Source of the DNA: Sphingomonas quercus
GTDB lineage: Bacteria; Pseudomonadota; Alphaproteobacteria; Sphingomonadales; Sphingomonadaceae
Assembly: GCF_018863195.1 (NCBI RefSeq)
Contig: NZ_JAHKRT010000007.1
Location: 62,001 to 126,000, forward strand
Reading direction: 5' to 3'
DNA: 64,000 nt
Shown: positions 1 through 6,877 of the stretch, piece after piece
Layout: each line of letters starts with the position of its first letter
Position numbering within the stretch: position 1 is the first letter of the stretch
Notes under the pieces: model-generated
Seen by the model: the letters and a program-made list of their open reading frames with translations, nothing else
Told to the model about the DNA's origin: nothing
The model's database searches: none
Translations under genes and position numbers: made by a program

Positions 1-476
1 AACCCCCAGTCGCAATAGAGCCGGTCGTTGGCGAGGTTGATCAGGCCATCGGGGCCGTTGTCGACATCGAGCATGATGGCGTCGAAGCCCGCCCGCTGCT
101 CGGCGATGACATCGTGAACGTCGCGGATTTCGAGCGAAACGCGGGGATCGCCGAGCGAATTGCCGTGGATCGACGCCAGTGGTCCGTGCGCCCAGCTGAC
201 CACCTTGGGAACAAGCTCCGCGACGACGATGGTCGCCGAGGCGGGCAGCGCCGATCGCGCCGCGGCGAGCGTGAAGCCCATGCCGAGGCCGCCGATCAGC
301 ACGCGGCTGGCCCGTCGGCCAAGGCGCGCACAGGCGAGGGTGGCCAGGGCCTCCTCCGATCGATAGGCCCAGCTTCCCATCAGCTGTTCCTCACCGAACA
401 GAATCTCGTAATCGTCACCGTGGCGGACCAGGCGCAATTGTCCGCCCCCCGGAATATCGGCCGTATCGATAAGCAC
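1..476 (-). CDS. Spermidine synthase-like (PABS fold) protein, C-terminally truncated by window edge
   Basis: The reverse strand reads from a GTG at 476 into a protein beginning LIDTADIPGGGQLRLVRHGD. A glycine-rich SAM-binding loop (LIGGLGMGFT) follows about 65 residues in, then VVAELVPKVVSWA and AIMLDVDNGPDG. These are the hallmarks of spermidine-synthase-like aminopropyltransferase or methyltransferase folds. The frame is still open at base 1, so the C-terminus is missing. A TTG 33 bases further upstream is an alternative start. Substrate is unknown: many proteobacterial members of this family are not true spermidine synthases. Family assignment is fairly secure, function is not. Confidence 0.7.
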   Translation of the reverse strand, partial: MLIDTADIPGGGQLRLVRHGDDYEILFGEEQLMGSWAYRSEEALATLACARLGRRASRVLIGGLGMGFTLAAARSALPASATIVVAELVPKVVSWAHGPLASIHGNSLGDPRVSLEIRDVHDVIAEQRAGFDAIMLDVDNGPDGLINLANDRLYCDWG

Positions 477-511
477 CCCTGACGGCCCGAGCGCTGCGGC
501 CGCGGCCAAGG

Positions 512-751
512 TCAATCAACGGCCTCCGACGATGCCGTCATGAGGGACTCGCCGTCATCGCCCGAGCCGGTGAGAAGCTTGGCCGAGGCGGCCTGGATGC
601 GGGCATTGTCCGTACGCTCGGTCCTGACCGCCAGGGCAGCCCATGCATCGGATGCGCGCTGGCACCGCTCGCGGACATTTTCGAGCGTGGCGGCATCGGC
701 CGCCAACTGCTGTTTGGCGGCCTGGTCCTGGTAGAAATGCAAGGCTGACAT
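512..751 (-). CDS. Small helical hypothetical protein downstream of cold-shock gene
   Basis: A 79-residue protein starts at an ATG preceded by a GGAG-like site. It begins MSALHFYQDQAAKQQLAADA and is rich in Ala, Gln, Glu and Arg, with no signal peptide or membrane segment, so it should be a soluble, mostly helical cytoplasmic protein. It lies 59 bases downstream of the cold-shock gene on the same strand, separated by a strong hairpin, so it is probably read through from the csp promoter at reduced level. I do not recognise a family. The spacing and coding-like composition make it a likely real gene. Confidence 0.6.
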   Translation of the reverse strand: MSALHFYQDQAAKQQLAADAATLENVRERCQRASDAWAALAVRTERTDNARIQAASAKLLTGSGDDGESLMTASSEAVD

Positions 752-775
752 TGGGGGCTCCCGAGGATGAGGGGA

Positions 776-802
776 ACAGGCGAGGTCGATGACCTCGCCT
801 GT
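776..802 (-). terminator. Perfect 12-bp stem hairpin between cold-shock gene and downstream gene
   Basis: ACAGGCGAGGTC (776-787) and its exact reverse complement (791-802) flank a 3-base loop. The hairpin starts 9 bases past the cold-shock stop codon. On the transcribed strand there is no clean U-tract (TCCCC follows), so it is more likely a partial terminator or mRNA-stabilising element that sets the csp to downstream-gene ratio than a full stop. Confidence 0.6.
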
Positions 803-810
803 CTCAATCC

Positions 811-1017
811 TCAGGCAGCCTGCAGGTTCACCGCAGAAGTCTTGCCGCGCCGATCGGTCTCGAGCTCGTACGAAACGCGCTGATCCTTGTCGAGGGTGCG
901 CATGCCGGCCCGCTCGACGGCGGTGATGTGCACGAACGCATCGGTGCCGCCGTCCTCGGGCGCGATGAAGCCATAACCCTTGTCGGCGTTGAAGAATTTG
1001 ACGGTTCCGGTGATCAT
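811..1017 (-). CDS. Cold-shock protein (CspA family)
   Basis: This is a 68-residue single cold-shock domain, the usual length for CspA-type RNA chaperones that melt mRNA secondary structure. It starts MITGTVKFFNADKGYGFI, containing RNP1 (KGYGFI, about 13-18), and carries RNP2 (DAFVHI, about 26-31). Aromatic RNA-stacking residues are in place. An in-frame ATG farther upstream would add 41 residues with no family match, so the start at 1017 is preferred. The gene is followed by a hairpin and a small hypothetical gene on the same strand. Which csp paralogue this is cannot be told. Confidence 0.93.
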   Translation of the reverse strand: MITGTVKFFNADKGYGFIAPEDGGTDAFVHITAVERAGMRTLDKDQRVSYELETDRRGKTSAVNLQAA

Positions 1018-1178
1018 CTGGGTATCCTTTATCCCATGTGTGACGGGCATGCGCCACGCGGCGCATCCCGGCTTCGTGAGGCAAGAAAGGGACAAAGGAA
1101 GCCTGAGCGGCCCGTTATCCGTCGCAGGCGACGTCAGCATCCCGAATATAGGCGGGTTCGCGTCCGAATCTAGTCCGA

Positions 1179-1355
1179 ATGTCCGTGAGCGTGATCGGCC
1201 CTGTCGATTGCGTGCAGCAAGTCATCAAGGGAGGGATCGTGCTCAGGCAGAAATGTCTGCCTCAGCCCCTGGCTTATGATCCTCAGATCGACCCCGAACG
1301 CGGGGGCAGGGACGACTCGGTCGCGATCGTCCACCGATATCTCCGCTGGTGGTGA
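1179..1355 (+). CDS. Possible small ORF, 58 aa
   Basis: An ATG-initiated frame of 58 residues lies in the otherwise empty 1018-1608 interval. It begins MSVSVIGPVDCVQQVIKGG and ends VHRYLRWW. The mixed hydrophobic and charged composition looks more protein-like than the other frames here, but there is no obvious ribosome-binding site and I recognise no family. The rest of 1018-1608 shows no gene; its left part should hold the promoter and leader of the cold-shock gene. Confidence 0.3.
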   Translation: MSVSVIGPVDCVQQVIKGGIVLRQKCLPQPLAYDPQIDPERGGRDDSVAIVHRYLRWW

Positions 1356-1608
1356 GCTGAAACCGGGTTAAGCGATCGACGCGGTTTTTGTTCCGCTGAT
1401 GCGCATCCTCGTCGGGGATTATCTGGCCCGTCCTGTCCAGGGACAGGTTGCCTGAGGGAGGGGGCCTCGGTCCCCCGGCGCCGGCTGATCCAAATTAGCG
1501 CGCGACGCGCCACTTTCGGCTATACAGAATCTCGACGCCGTCCGTTTGGCGCCGTTTGCCGAGAGTAACTGGAAAGCTCCCGCTCCAAAATCGCCGGAGG
1601 AGCTAACT

Positions 1609-1869
1609 ATGCCTCACTTTGAACTATTCACATTGGACGGTGAGTTTGCCTCATGCATCGCTACCTATGACGTCGCTGATGCGGAGGAAGTGCTTGCCTT
1701 ATGCATGTTGCGACTGGAAGGCTGTGATCTGGAAATCCGGCGTGACGATAAGCTCGTCGCGCGCATAGCCAGGTCTGGCCATGTCACCCGCGCCGTCGAT
1801 TGCCCCGGATTCGTCTACGCCGGCGGCCATCGGCCCGCCCCGGGCCGGGGCGACTCAGCGTCGAACTGA
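1609..1869 (+). CDS. Hypothetical protein, 86 aa
   Basis: The ATG at 1609 follows a clear GGAGGAG ribosome-binding site 8 bases upstream, which decides this start over an in-frame ATG at 1546. The product begins MPHFELFTLDGEFASCIATY and contains a compact alpha/beta-looking first 65 residues, followed by a Gly/Pro-rich tail. There is no signal peptide and no metal motif. The gene converges on the dehydrogenase gene, with stops only about 10 bases apart. No family recognised. Confidence 0.65.
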   Translation: MPHFELFTLDGEFASCIATYDVADAEEVLALCMLRLEGCDLEIRRDDKLVARIARSGHVTRAVDCPGFVYAGGHRPAPGRGDSASN

Positions 1870-1879
1870 CATCGGACTC

Positions 1880-2866
1880 CTAGTCCTCCCGCCGGCTCCG
1901 CTGCCGCCGCACCGCCAGGAACAGCCCTCCCGCCGCCAGCGACGCGACCAGCGCGGCGGCGGCAAGCCCGGCCCTGCGGGCGGGAGGGGTGCGCAGGCCG
2001 CCGTCGATATGGGCGCCGTCGCCGGGAGGGGCCATGACGTTGCCGTCGGTTGCGGGCGCCGACGCCGCTGCCGCGAAATAGCGTTCGAACACCAGCCTGA
2101 TGGCGTTCGCGTTCAGGGCAGGGGAGAGCGCATGGCCGAGCCGCGCCGCCCAGGTCGCCGTGCCGAGGATTACGCTCGGGCGCGGATGATCGGCGAGACG
2201 GACGACCGCTTCGGCTACCGTGCGCGGATCGAGCAGCGGCGGCGGCGCCGACAGTGCCTTGCCGGTGTAGTTGCCGGCATGGCGGATCGCCGGGGTATCG
2301 ACGAAGGACGGGTAGACGTCGCAGACATGAACGCGCGGATGCTCGGCAAGCTCGGGCCGCAGCGCCTCGGTGAAGCCTCTCAGGCCGAACTTGCTCGCCG
2401 AATAGGATGTGGCAAACGGCGCCGCAGTGAAGCCGCCGACCGAGATCATATTGACGAGCACGCCCTCGCCTTGCCCGATGAAGATCGGCAGCACGGCATG
2501 GGCGTCGTTCATATGGCCGATGAGGTTCGAGCGGATGATCCGGTCATGCGTCTCGATCGGCACGTCGAGGAAGCGACCGACCGCGCCGACACCGACATTG
2601 CTGAACCAAAGGTCGATCCGCCCGGCGAAGCTCTGCGCGGCGGCGGCGAGGGCTTGCACGGCCGTGGCATCGCCGACGTCGGTCGGCACCACCAGCACCT
2701 GCACGCCGGCGGCGCGACACGCCGAGGCGACCGTTTCCAGATCGTCGCGGCTGCGCGCCGCGAGGATGAGGTTCCACCCGCGCGCGGCGAAGGCCTCGGC
2801 CGTGGCCTGGCCGATGCCGCTGGAGGCGCCGGTGATCACGGCAGTGCGGGTCCGATTGTCAGCCAT
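1880..2866 (-). CDS. Short-chain dehydrogenase/reductase with C-terminal membrane anchor
   Basis: The 328-residue product has a classical SDR core: the TGASSGIG dinucleotide-binding loop near residue 10, SNVGVG in place of the NNAG motif, and the YSASK catalytic Tyr/Lys pair. A C-terminal extension of about 70 residues ends in a hydrophobic stretch (AGLAAAALVASLAAGGLFLAV) followed by a basic tail, suggesting inner-membrane attachment facing the cytoplasm. The substrate cannot be read from sequence. The start MADNRTRTAV is preferred over an upstream ATG because the extra 37 residues are Pro/Gly-rich and unlike the family. Convergent with the preceding small gene. Confidence 0.85.
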   Translation of the reverse strand: MADNRTRTAVITGASSGIGQATAEAFAARGWNLILAARSRDDLETVASACRAAGVQVLVVPTDVGDATAVQALAAAAQSFAGRIDLWFSNVGVGAVGRFLDVPIETHDRIIRSNLIGHMNDAHAVLPIFIGQGEGVLVNMISVGGFTAAPFATSYSASKFGLRGFTEALRPELAEHPRVHVCDVYPSFVDTPAIRHAGNYTGKALSAPPPLLDPRTVAEAVVRLADHPRPSVILGTATWAARLGHALSPALNANAIRLVFERYFAAAASAPATDGNVMAPPGDGAHIDGGLRTPPARRAGLAAAALVASLAAGGLFLAVRRQRSRRED

Positions 2867-3001
2867 GAAGCTCGGCTCCGGTTGCGGCGATTGGGTGTCG
2901 TTCGGGCAACCCGGGGGGCGGACGGGAGTTCCCCACCCGCCGCCGGCCCCGGTCCGGCGGCGCGGGGGGTTTTTCATGCAAACCAGCGGACGGGAATTGG
3001 G

Positions 3002-3202
3002 ATGAATGTCGGAACAAGGGTGAATGAGGTCGGCACGCTGATCCGGGACGGCGGCGCCTTTTACCTGCGGCGCGATGTCGGCGGTCGGTTCGAGCTGGAG
3101 TTACAGCGAACACCGGTCGATCTTGTCGAAAAACGGGTGCACCTGGTCGGGACGATCATCGGCCCCGGGCTGGTCAGCGCCGACGGCGTTTCCGCGGCCT
3201 GA
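3002..3202 (+). CDS. Small DUF5818-like protein, 66 aa
   Basis: The frame reads MNVGTRVNEVGTLIRDGG, then FYLRRDVGGRFELEL, KRVHLVGTIIG and LVSADGV. That pattern of short beta strands ending in a KRV.(L/I)xG motif matches small sphingomonad proteins of the DUF5818 type, as I recall them. The start follows a GGGAATTGGG ribosome-binding site. No catalytic residues are apparent and the function is unknown. It is the last backbone gene before the island's left junction. Confidence 0.6.
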   Translation: MNVGTRVNEVGTLIRDGGAFYLRRDVGGRFELELQRTPVDLVEKRVHLVGTIIGPGLVSADGVSAA

Positions 3203-3387
3203 CTATGCTCTGTCGGGCTGGAGGCGTGCGGTGCGCCGGGCGCGGCCCGCTCCGCCTGCCGCGCCTGCGTGACACTGTCTGCGCCGCAGCAGGGCCTGTC
3301 TGCGCACCATCTCGATCACCTCCGTTCGGATGGGACGGGCCGGATATGCCGGATGCACTTGCTTAGGGAGGCGCCTCTTGCTCGCAT

Positions 3388-3433
3388 CTCGTGAGCATTA
3401 GCGAACTCGGCCCCGTGTTTTCGCCGTGAGAGG
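3388..3433 (-). repeat. attL: 22-bp core plus degenerate tRNA-Glu 3' half
   Basis: Bases 3412-3433 are identical to 28482-28503. The 24 bases to the left (3388-3411) still match 15 of 24 bases of the tRNA-Glu 3' end at 28458-28481, giving 37/46 overall at a constant offset of 25,070. This is what is expected if integration displaced the original tRNA 3' half, which has since decayed without selection. It is not a functional tRNA. Confidence 0.85.
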
Positions 3434-3530
3434 CCCCTCTAGGATGTTCATGGACATCCATGGATTTAAGGAAATCAATAACTTAGTCTATTTCTGTCCT
3501 TGCATTTCCATAACCGTTTTGGCATGTCTG

Positions 3531-3552
3531 TTTGGGACGTATTCGTGACGTT
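3531..3552 (+). repeat. Left-end repeat, probable integrase arm site
   Basis: TTTGGGACGTATTCGTGACG begins a 22-base stretch matching 18 of 22 bases at 28393-28414, in the same orientation. It lies about 100 bases inside attL, just upstream of the integrase start. It consists of two tandem, roughly 10-base GGGACGTAT-like units, typical of arm-type integrase binding sites. Its position also allows autoregulation of the integrase promoter. Confidence 0.5.
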
Positions 3553-3566
3553 TCCTGAGAGCGGCG

Positions 3567-4853
3567 ATGGGTGTTGTTCGGGAAGTTCGGCTGTTTGAGC
3601 GCACCACGCGCAGGCGGCTGGCTGTCCGCCATCACCCTTATTGGCGGATGATCTCCGAGGGTGCCCACATTGGCTACTACCGCGGACCTCGCGGTGGCAA
3701 GTGGGTGGCCCGTTATCGCGAGGCCGGCTCCAACGAGCCTTACGCGACCCTGTCGCTTGGGACCGCCGACGACATGGTCGAGGCGGACGGCGAGATGGTG
3801 CTCAACTACAAGCAGGCGCTCGACAAGGCCAATGCGTGGATCAAGCAGCAAGCCAATGGCGGCCGCACCCTCAATCCCAATCTGACCGTCCGCGACGCGA
3901 TAAAAGCCTATATCGAGATTCGGGACGCACGGGTGGCCGCGCACGGTGGAAAGCACTCCAGCGGCTATTACACGCTCAACAAATACGCGCTCCCTGACCG
4001 GACCCTGTGCAGGATCAAGCTATGCGACCTGAGCGAGGCCGAGCTTCGCGGCTGGCAACGCCGTCTCAAGGGCGTCGGCGCGACCACGAAGCAGCGCGTC
4101 GTCACCGACCTCAAGGCGGCGCTGAACCTCGCCTTCGAGGAGCACCGCCGCGCGCTGCCGAGCGACCTACCGATCACGATCAAATACGGGCTCAAGCCGG
4201 TGTTCGTCGACGATGCCCCGTCCGAGCCGGCGCGGGACAATCAGGTGCTGGCCGACGACCAGATTCGGCGCATCCTCGCCAAGGGCAAGGAAATGGACGA
4301 GGATGGCGACCACTTCCTCCTGACGATGCTGCTGGCCGCCACGGGCGCGCGCTTCTCGCAGGTGACGCGGATGCTGGTCGGCGACGTGCAACCCGAATTC
4401 AAGCGCGTAATGGTGCCGCCATCAAGGAAGGGCAGGGGCCGCAAGCCCGGCAAGCCCATTCCCGTGCGGGTGGGACCAGACGTGCTCGCGGTACTGGAGG
4501 GAACGGCCGAAGGCCGCAAGGCATCGGAGCCGCTACTGGTCCGATGGCGATACCGTCAGATCTCCCCGACCAAATGGGTGCGTGTCGACCGCCGGGCCTG
4601 GACCAGCTCGTCGGAGATGTCGCGCTGGTGGGCGGAGATCGTCAAGGCGGCTGGCTGCCCCGGCGTCATCCCCTACGCCCTGCGCCACAGCTCAATCGTA
4701 CGAGCGATCCGCAACGGCCTCCCGATCCGGCTGGTGGCCGCGCTCCACGACACATCGGTTGCGATGATCGAGAAGCACTATGCCCGCTGGATCACCGAGA
4801 GCCTGGACGAACTGGCGGCGCAGGCGGTTGTGCCCCTGTTACATGCGGCGTGA
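3567..4853 (+). CDS. int: Tyrosine recombinase (site-specific integrase)
   Basis: This 428-residue phage-type integrase has an N-terminal arm-binding region, a core-binding domain (about 105-195) and a C-terminal catalytic domain. Catalytic residues visible are R262 (ATGARFSQV), R373-H374 in YALRHSS (the usual HxxR reads YxxR), H394 (LHDTS) and nucleophile Y405 (KHYARW). It catalyses integration into and excision from tRNA-Glu through the 22-bp core. The gene lies directly inside attL, as usual for tRNA-borne islands. It is full-length with no frameshift, so the island could still be excisable. Confidence 0.93.
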   Translation: MGVVREVRLFERTTRRRLAVRHHPYWRMISEGAHIGYYRGPRGGKWVARYREAGSNEPYATLSLGTADDMVEADGEMVLNYKQALDKANAWIKQQANGGRTLNPNLTVRDAIKAYIEIRDARVAAHGGKHSSGYYTLNKYALPDRTLCRIKLCDLSEAELRGWQRRLKGVGATTKQRVVTDLKAALNLAFEEHRRALPSDLPITIKYGLKPVFVDDAPSEPARDNQVLADDQIRRILAKGKEMDEDGDHFLLTMLLAATGARFSQVTRMLVGDVQPEFKRVMVPPSRKGRGRKPGKPIPVRVGPDVLAVLEGTAEGRKASEPLLVRWRYRQISPTKWVRVDRRAWTSSSEMSRWWAEIVKAAGCPGVIPYALRHSSIVRAIRNGLPIRLVAALHDTSVAMIEKHYARWITESLDELAAQAVVPLLHAA

Positions 4854-5290
4854 GGGCAGGCTGCCCTACGCGTCGGGAGGAAGGCGTGAGATACCCACCG
4901 CCTCTTTTGTTAGCGGGGACCGGAGACGTCGAACGCCGCTGCCAATGGCGCGGGCCGGACGGGAGTTGGACGTCGGTAGTTGGGCGGTTGAGGGCTGGCA
5001 GTTTTTAGGTGCGGTAGAGTGAAATGCGGACCTTCGATTAGCTAGCCAGTGAAACAAAGAAGGCACAACCGCGCCCCTGCAGCTGACCCTTCTCTGATCC
5101 CAGAAGCCGCCGTCCATTCAGCATCTGCAACGACACGAAAATTTTTGGTGCCCGTCCATCTTGCTAAGCGGCATAGCAGCAATTTCGGCCGCTCGTTCAT
5201 AGATCGCCACGACGATCGGTCGACTAAGACCTTAACCTGTTCGATCAGGGTAGAAGCCTTTGGCAGTTGGGCCAATCTGATTTGAGCTCG
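4854..5290. other. 437-bp gap without a recognised gene
   Basis: This stretch lies between the integrase stop and the convergent polymerase-like gene stop. I see no credible coding frame, tRNA or strong terminator. It is somewhat less GC-rich than the backbone. An RNA partner of the neighbouring RT operon could lie here at its 3' side, but nothing in the sequence demands it. Confidence 0.4.
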
Positions 5291-6877
5291 TCAAACTTCG
5301 TTGTCCTTTGGAGCGGAGGAGGTTTGCTCACGTTCGGCAAAGTCACTGATCGACGCCTTGCCCGAGACCCGTCCGCCGAGCACTTCGCTCATAGCCCTCT
5401 CGAAGGCCTCGACGACCCCGCCCGGTGTATCGGCGAGCGTGTGCTCGAACAGAAGTGCGTCGTGCATTGGCAGGACGACTCTTACGTCTTCGATGGAGGC
5501 TGCCGCCAGCAGCGCGCGCTTGAATATCAGTGAGGCCGTGCCCTGTACCACCTGGCTGACGGCCGAACGCTGCTCCTTGCGGGTGAGCTGTCCCCCGCCG
5601 GTTCGACGATAGTGATTGCCTAGAATGGTGGCTACCCGGCCGGCGGTCTGGAACTCGGTCCACACCCCCCTCTTCCAGTCTTCGTAGCGTTGGAAGAGCC
5701 GAAACGCCTCCTTCGCCTTCTGCCTGTCAACTCCGAGCGAGACGGCAGCGTCCACAAGCGCCTTGCGGGTCATCCCGTAGGCATAGGACAGGAATAGCTG
5801 CTTGGAGGCCTTCCGATTGCCGATAAGCCCTAGGTGCGTAGTCGCGAAGAGCTCGTACATGTCACCTGCCGCATAGAGCCGCTTGAGTTCCTCGTCATCG
5901 GATAGTGCTGCCATGATCCCGACCTCGAACTGGTCGAAGTCGACGTAGCCGAGTTGGGCATCACCGTGCGCGGTAATGATCGACCGATATCGTTTCGGGA
6001 TGTTCTGCAGGCTGGGACTACGCAGTTGCACGCGCGATGTGCGCGAGCCAAACACGTCGACTACCGGTCGCGTAATGTCGGTAGACAGGGTGAGCGAGCC
6101 AAGCACTCTACGCGCCGTGCCAAGGGCAAGGAGCGCAATTGTGTCGCCGCCGAAGTCGTTTTCGTGCGGCACGAACTCCAGGAGATATTCGACGGAAACC
6201 TCGTCCAGCTCGAAACCTTCTTTGAGCAACTTGGCCTCAATGGCGCGCCTGCTCGGCGTCTCGAGCGGCATGTCGTGCTTCGCGGAATAGTCCTTCAGCA
6301 GCAAGAAGTAGTCGTGCTCCGCCTGCATCCGCTTGTCCGAGAGCCCTGCCGTGTCGATCGAGATGCCGGCCGACATCGAGAGCTGGAGCAACCGGTAGGC
6401 GGGTACTTCGACGGAAAAGAAGCGCTCGAGCTCGCCTTCGACGGACGCCTGCGCGCAGAGGTCAAGATACATCGCCGCGATCGCCATCGCGGCACTGGCG
6501 GCGACCGTTCCGTCAAACGGGACGCCCTTGTTGAACATCTTCTGATACGTGTCACGGACCTCCTGCTCGGCCCCGTATTGCCCAAGCAGTGCCGTGACGT
6601 CGCGTTTCTCACGGGCGAGCCGTTCCTCGGGGATTCCGCTAATCGAGATGCGGAGCTCATCGATGTCGATGATCGTGCCGGGCAGCGTGCCCGTGCTGTC
6701 GAACAGTGCATCGCGGATCATCCAGAAGTCGTGGCACACTACAATGCCCGGAAATGTGACGACGCTCGCAGCGTCGGTCTCCTGGACCCGCCCGTCCTGG
6801 AACCAGTAGAAGGCGTCCGCTCCCCTCCCGGTGAAGTCCTTTATGAAGAGCAGGAGCCTGGAGGCCAGGTCAATCAT
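5291..6877 (-). CDS. Truncated family-A DNA polymerase-like protein, RT-associated
   Basis: The 528-residue protein has a recognisable Pol I palm/fingers: SPSLQNIP (287-294), motif A DFDQFE (D313, E318), O-helix RKASKQLFLSYAYG (R355, K359, Y367) and motif C MHDALLFE (D473). It lacks the 5' nuclease domain. The first 150 residues only vaguely recall a 3'-5' exonuclease fold (VVCHDFWMIRDAL, TIIDIDELRIS), with no convincing catalytic carboxylate set. Leu363 replaces the usual Phe/Tyr of the O-helix and Ala474 replaces the Glu after the motif C Asp. Its start overlaps the RT stop by 8 bases, so the two are translationally coupled. It should act as a nucleotide polymerase working with, or after, the RT. 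Confidence 0.85.
   Translation of the reverse strand: MIDLASRLLLFIKDFTGRGADAFYWFQDGRVQETDAASVVTFPGIVVCHDFWMIRDALFDSTGTLPGTIIDIDELRISISGIPEERLAREKRDVTALLGQYGAEQEVRDTYQKMFNKGVPFDGTVAASAAMAIAAMYLDLCAQASVEGELERFFSVEVPAYRLLQLSMSAGISIDTAGLSDKRMQAEHDYFLLLKDYSAKHDMPLETPSRRAIEAKLLKEGFELDEVSVEYLLEFVPHENDFGGDTIALLALGTARRVLGSLTLSTDITRPVVDVFGSRTSRVQLRSPSLQNIPKRYRSIITAHGDAQLGYVDFDQFEVGIMAALSDDEELKRLYAAGDMYELFATTHLGLIGNRKASKQLFLSYAYGMTRKALVDAAVSLGVDRQKAKEAFRLFQRYEDWKRGVWTEFQTAGRVATILGNHYRRTGGGQLTRKEQRSAVSQVVQGTASLIFKRALLAAASIEDVRVVLPMHDALLFEHTLADTPGGVVEAFERAMSEVLGGRVSGKASISDFAEREQTSSAPKDNEV

Noticed and set aside
1781-3001. Long plus-strand frame running into the DUF5818-like gene
   Set aside because: It is the antisense of the dehydrogenase gene; only the last 66 codons (from 3002) look like a real protein.
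3388-3433. tRNA-like sequence at the left island end
   Set aside because: It contains only a decayed 3' half of tRNA-Glu and cannot fold as a complete tRNA; kept as an att site.
5291-6877. Housekeeping DNA polymerase I (polA)
   Set aside because: At 528 residues it lacks the 5' nuclease and an intact exonuclease, carries active-site substitutions, and is coupled to an RT in a mobile island.
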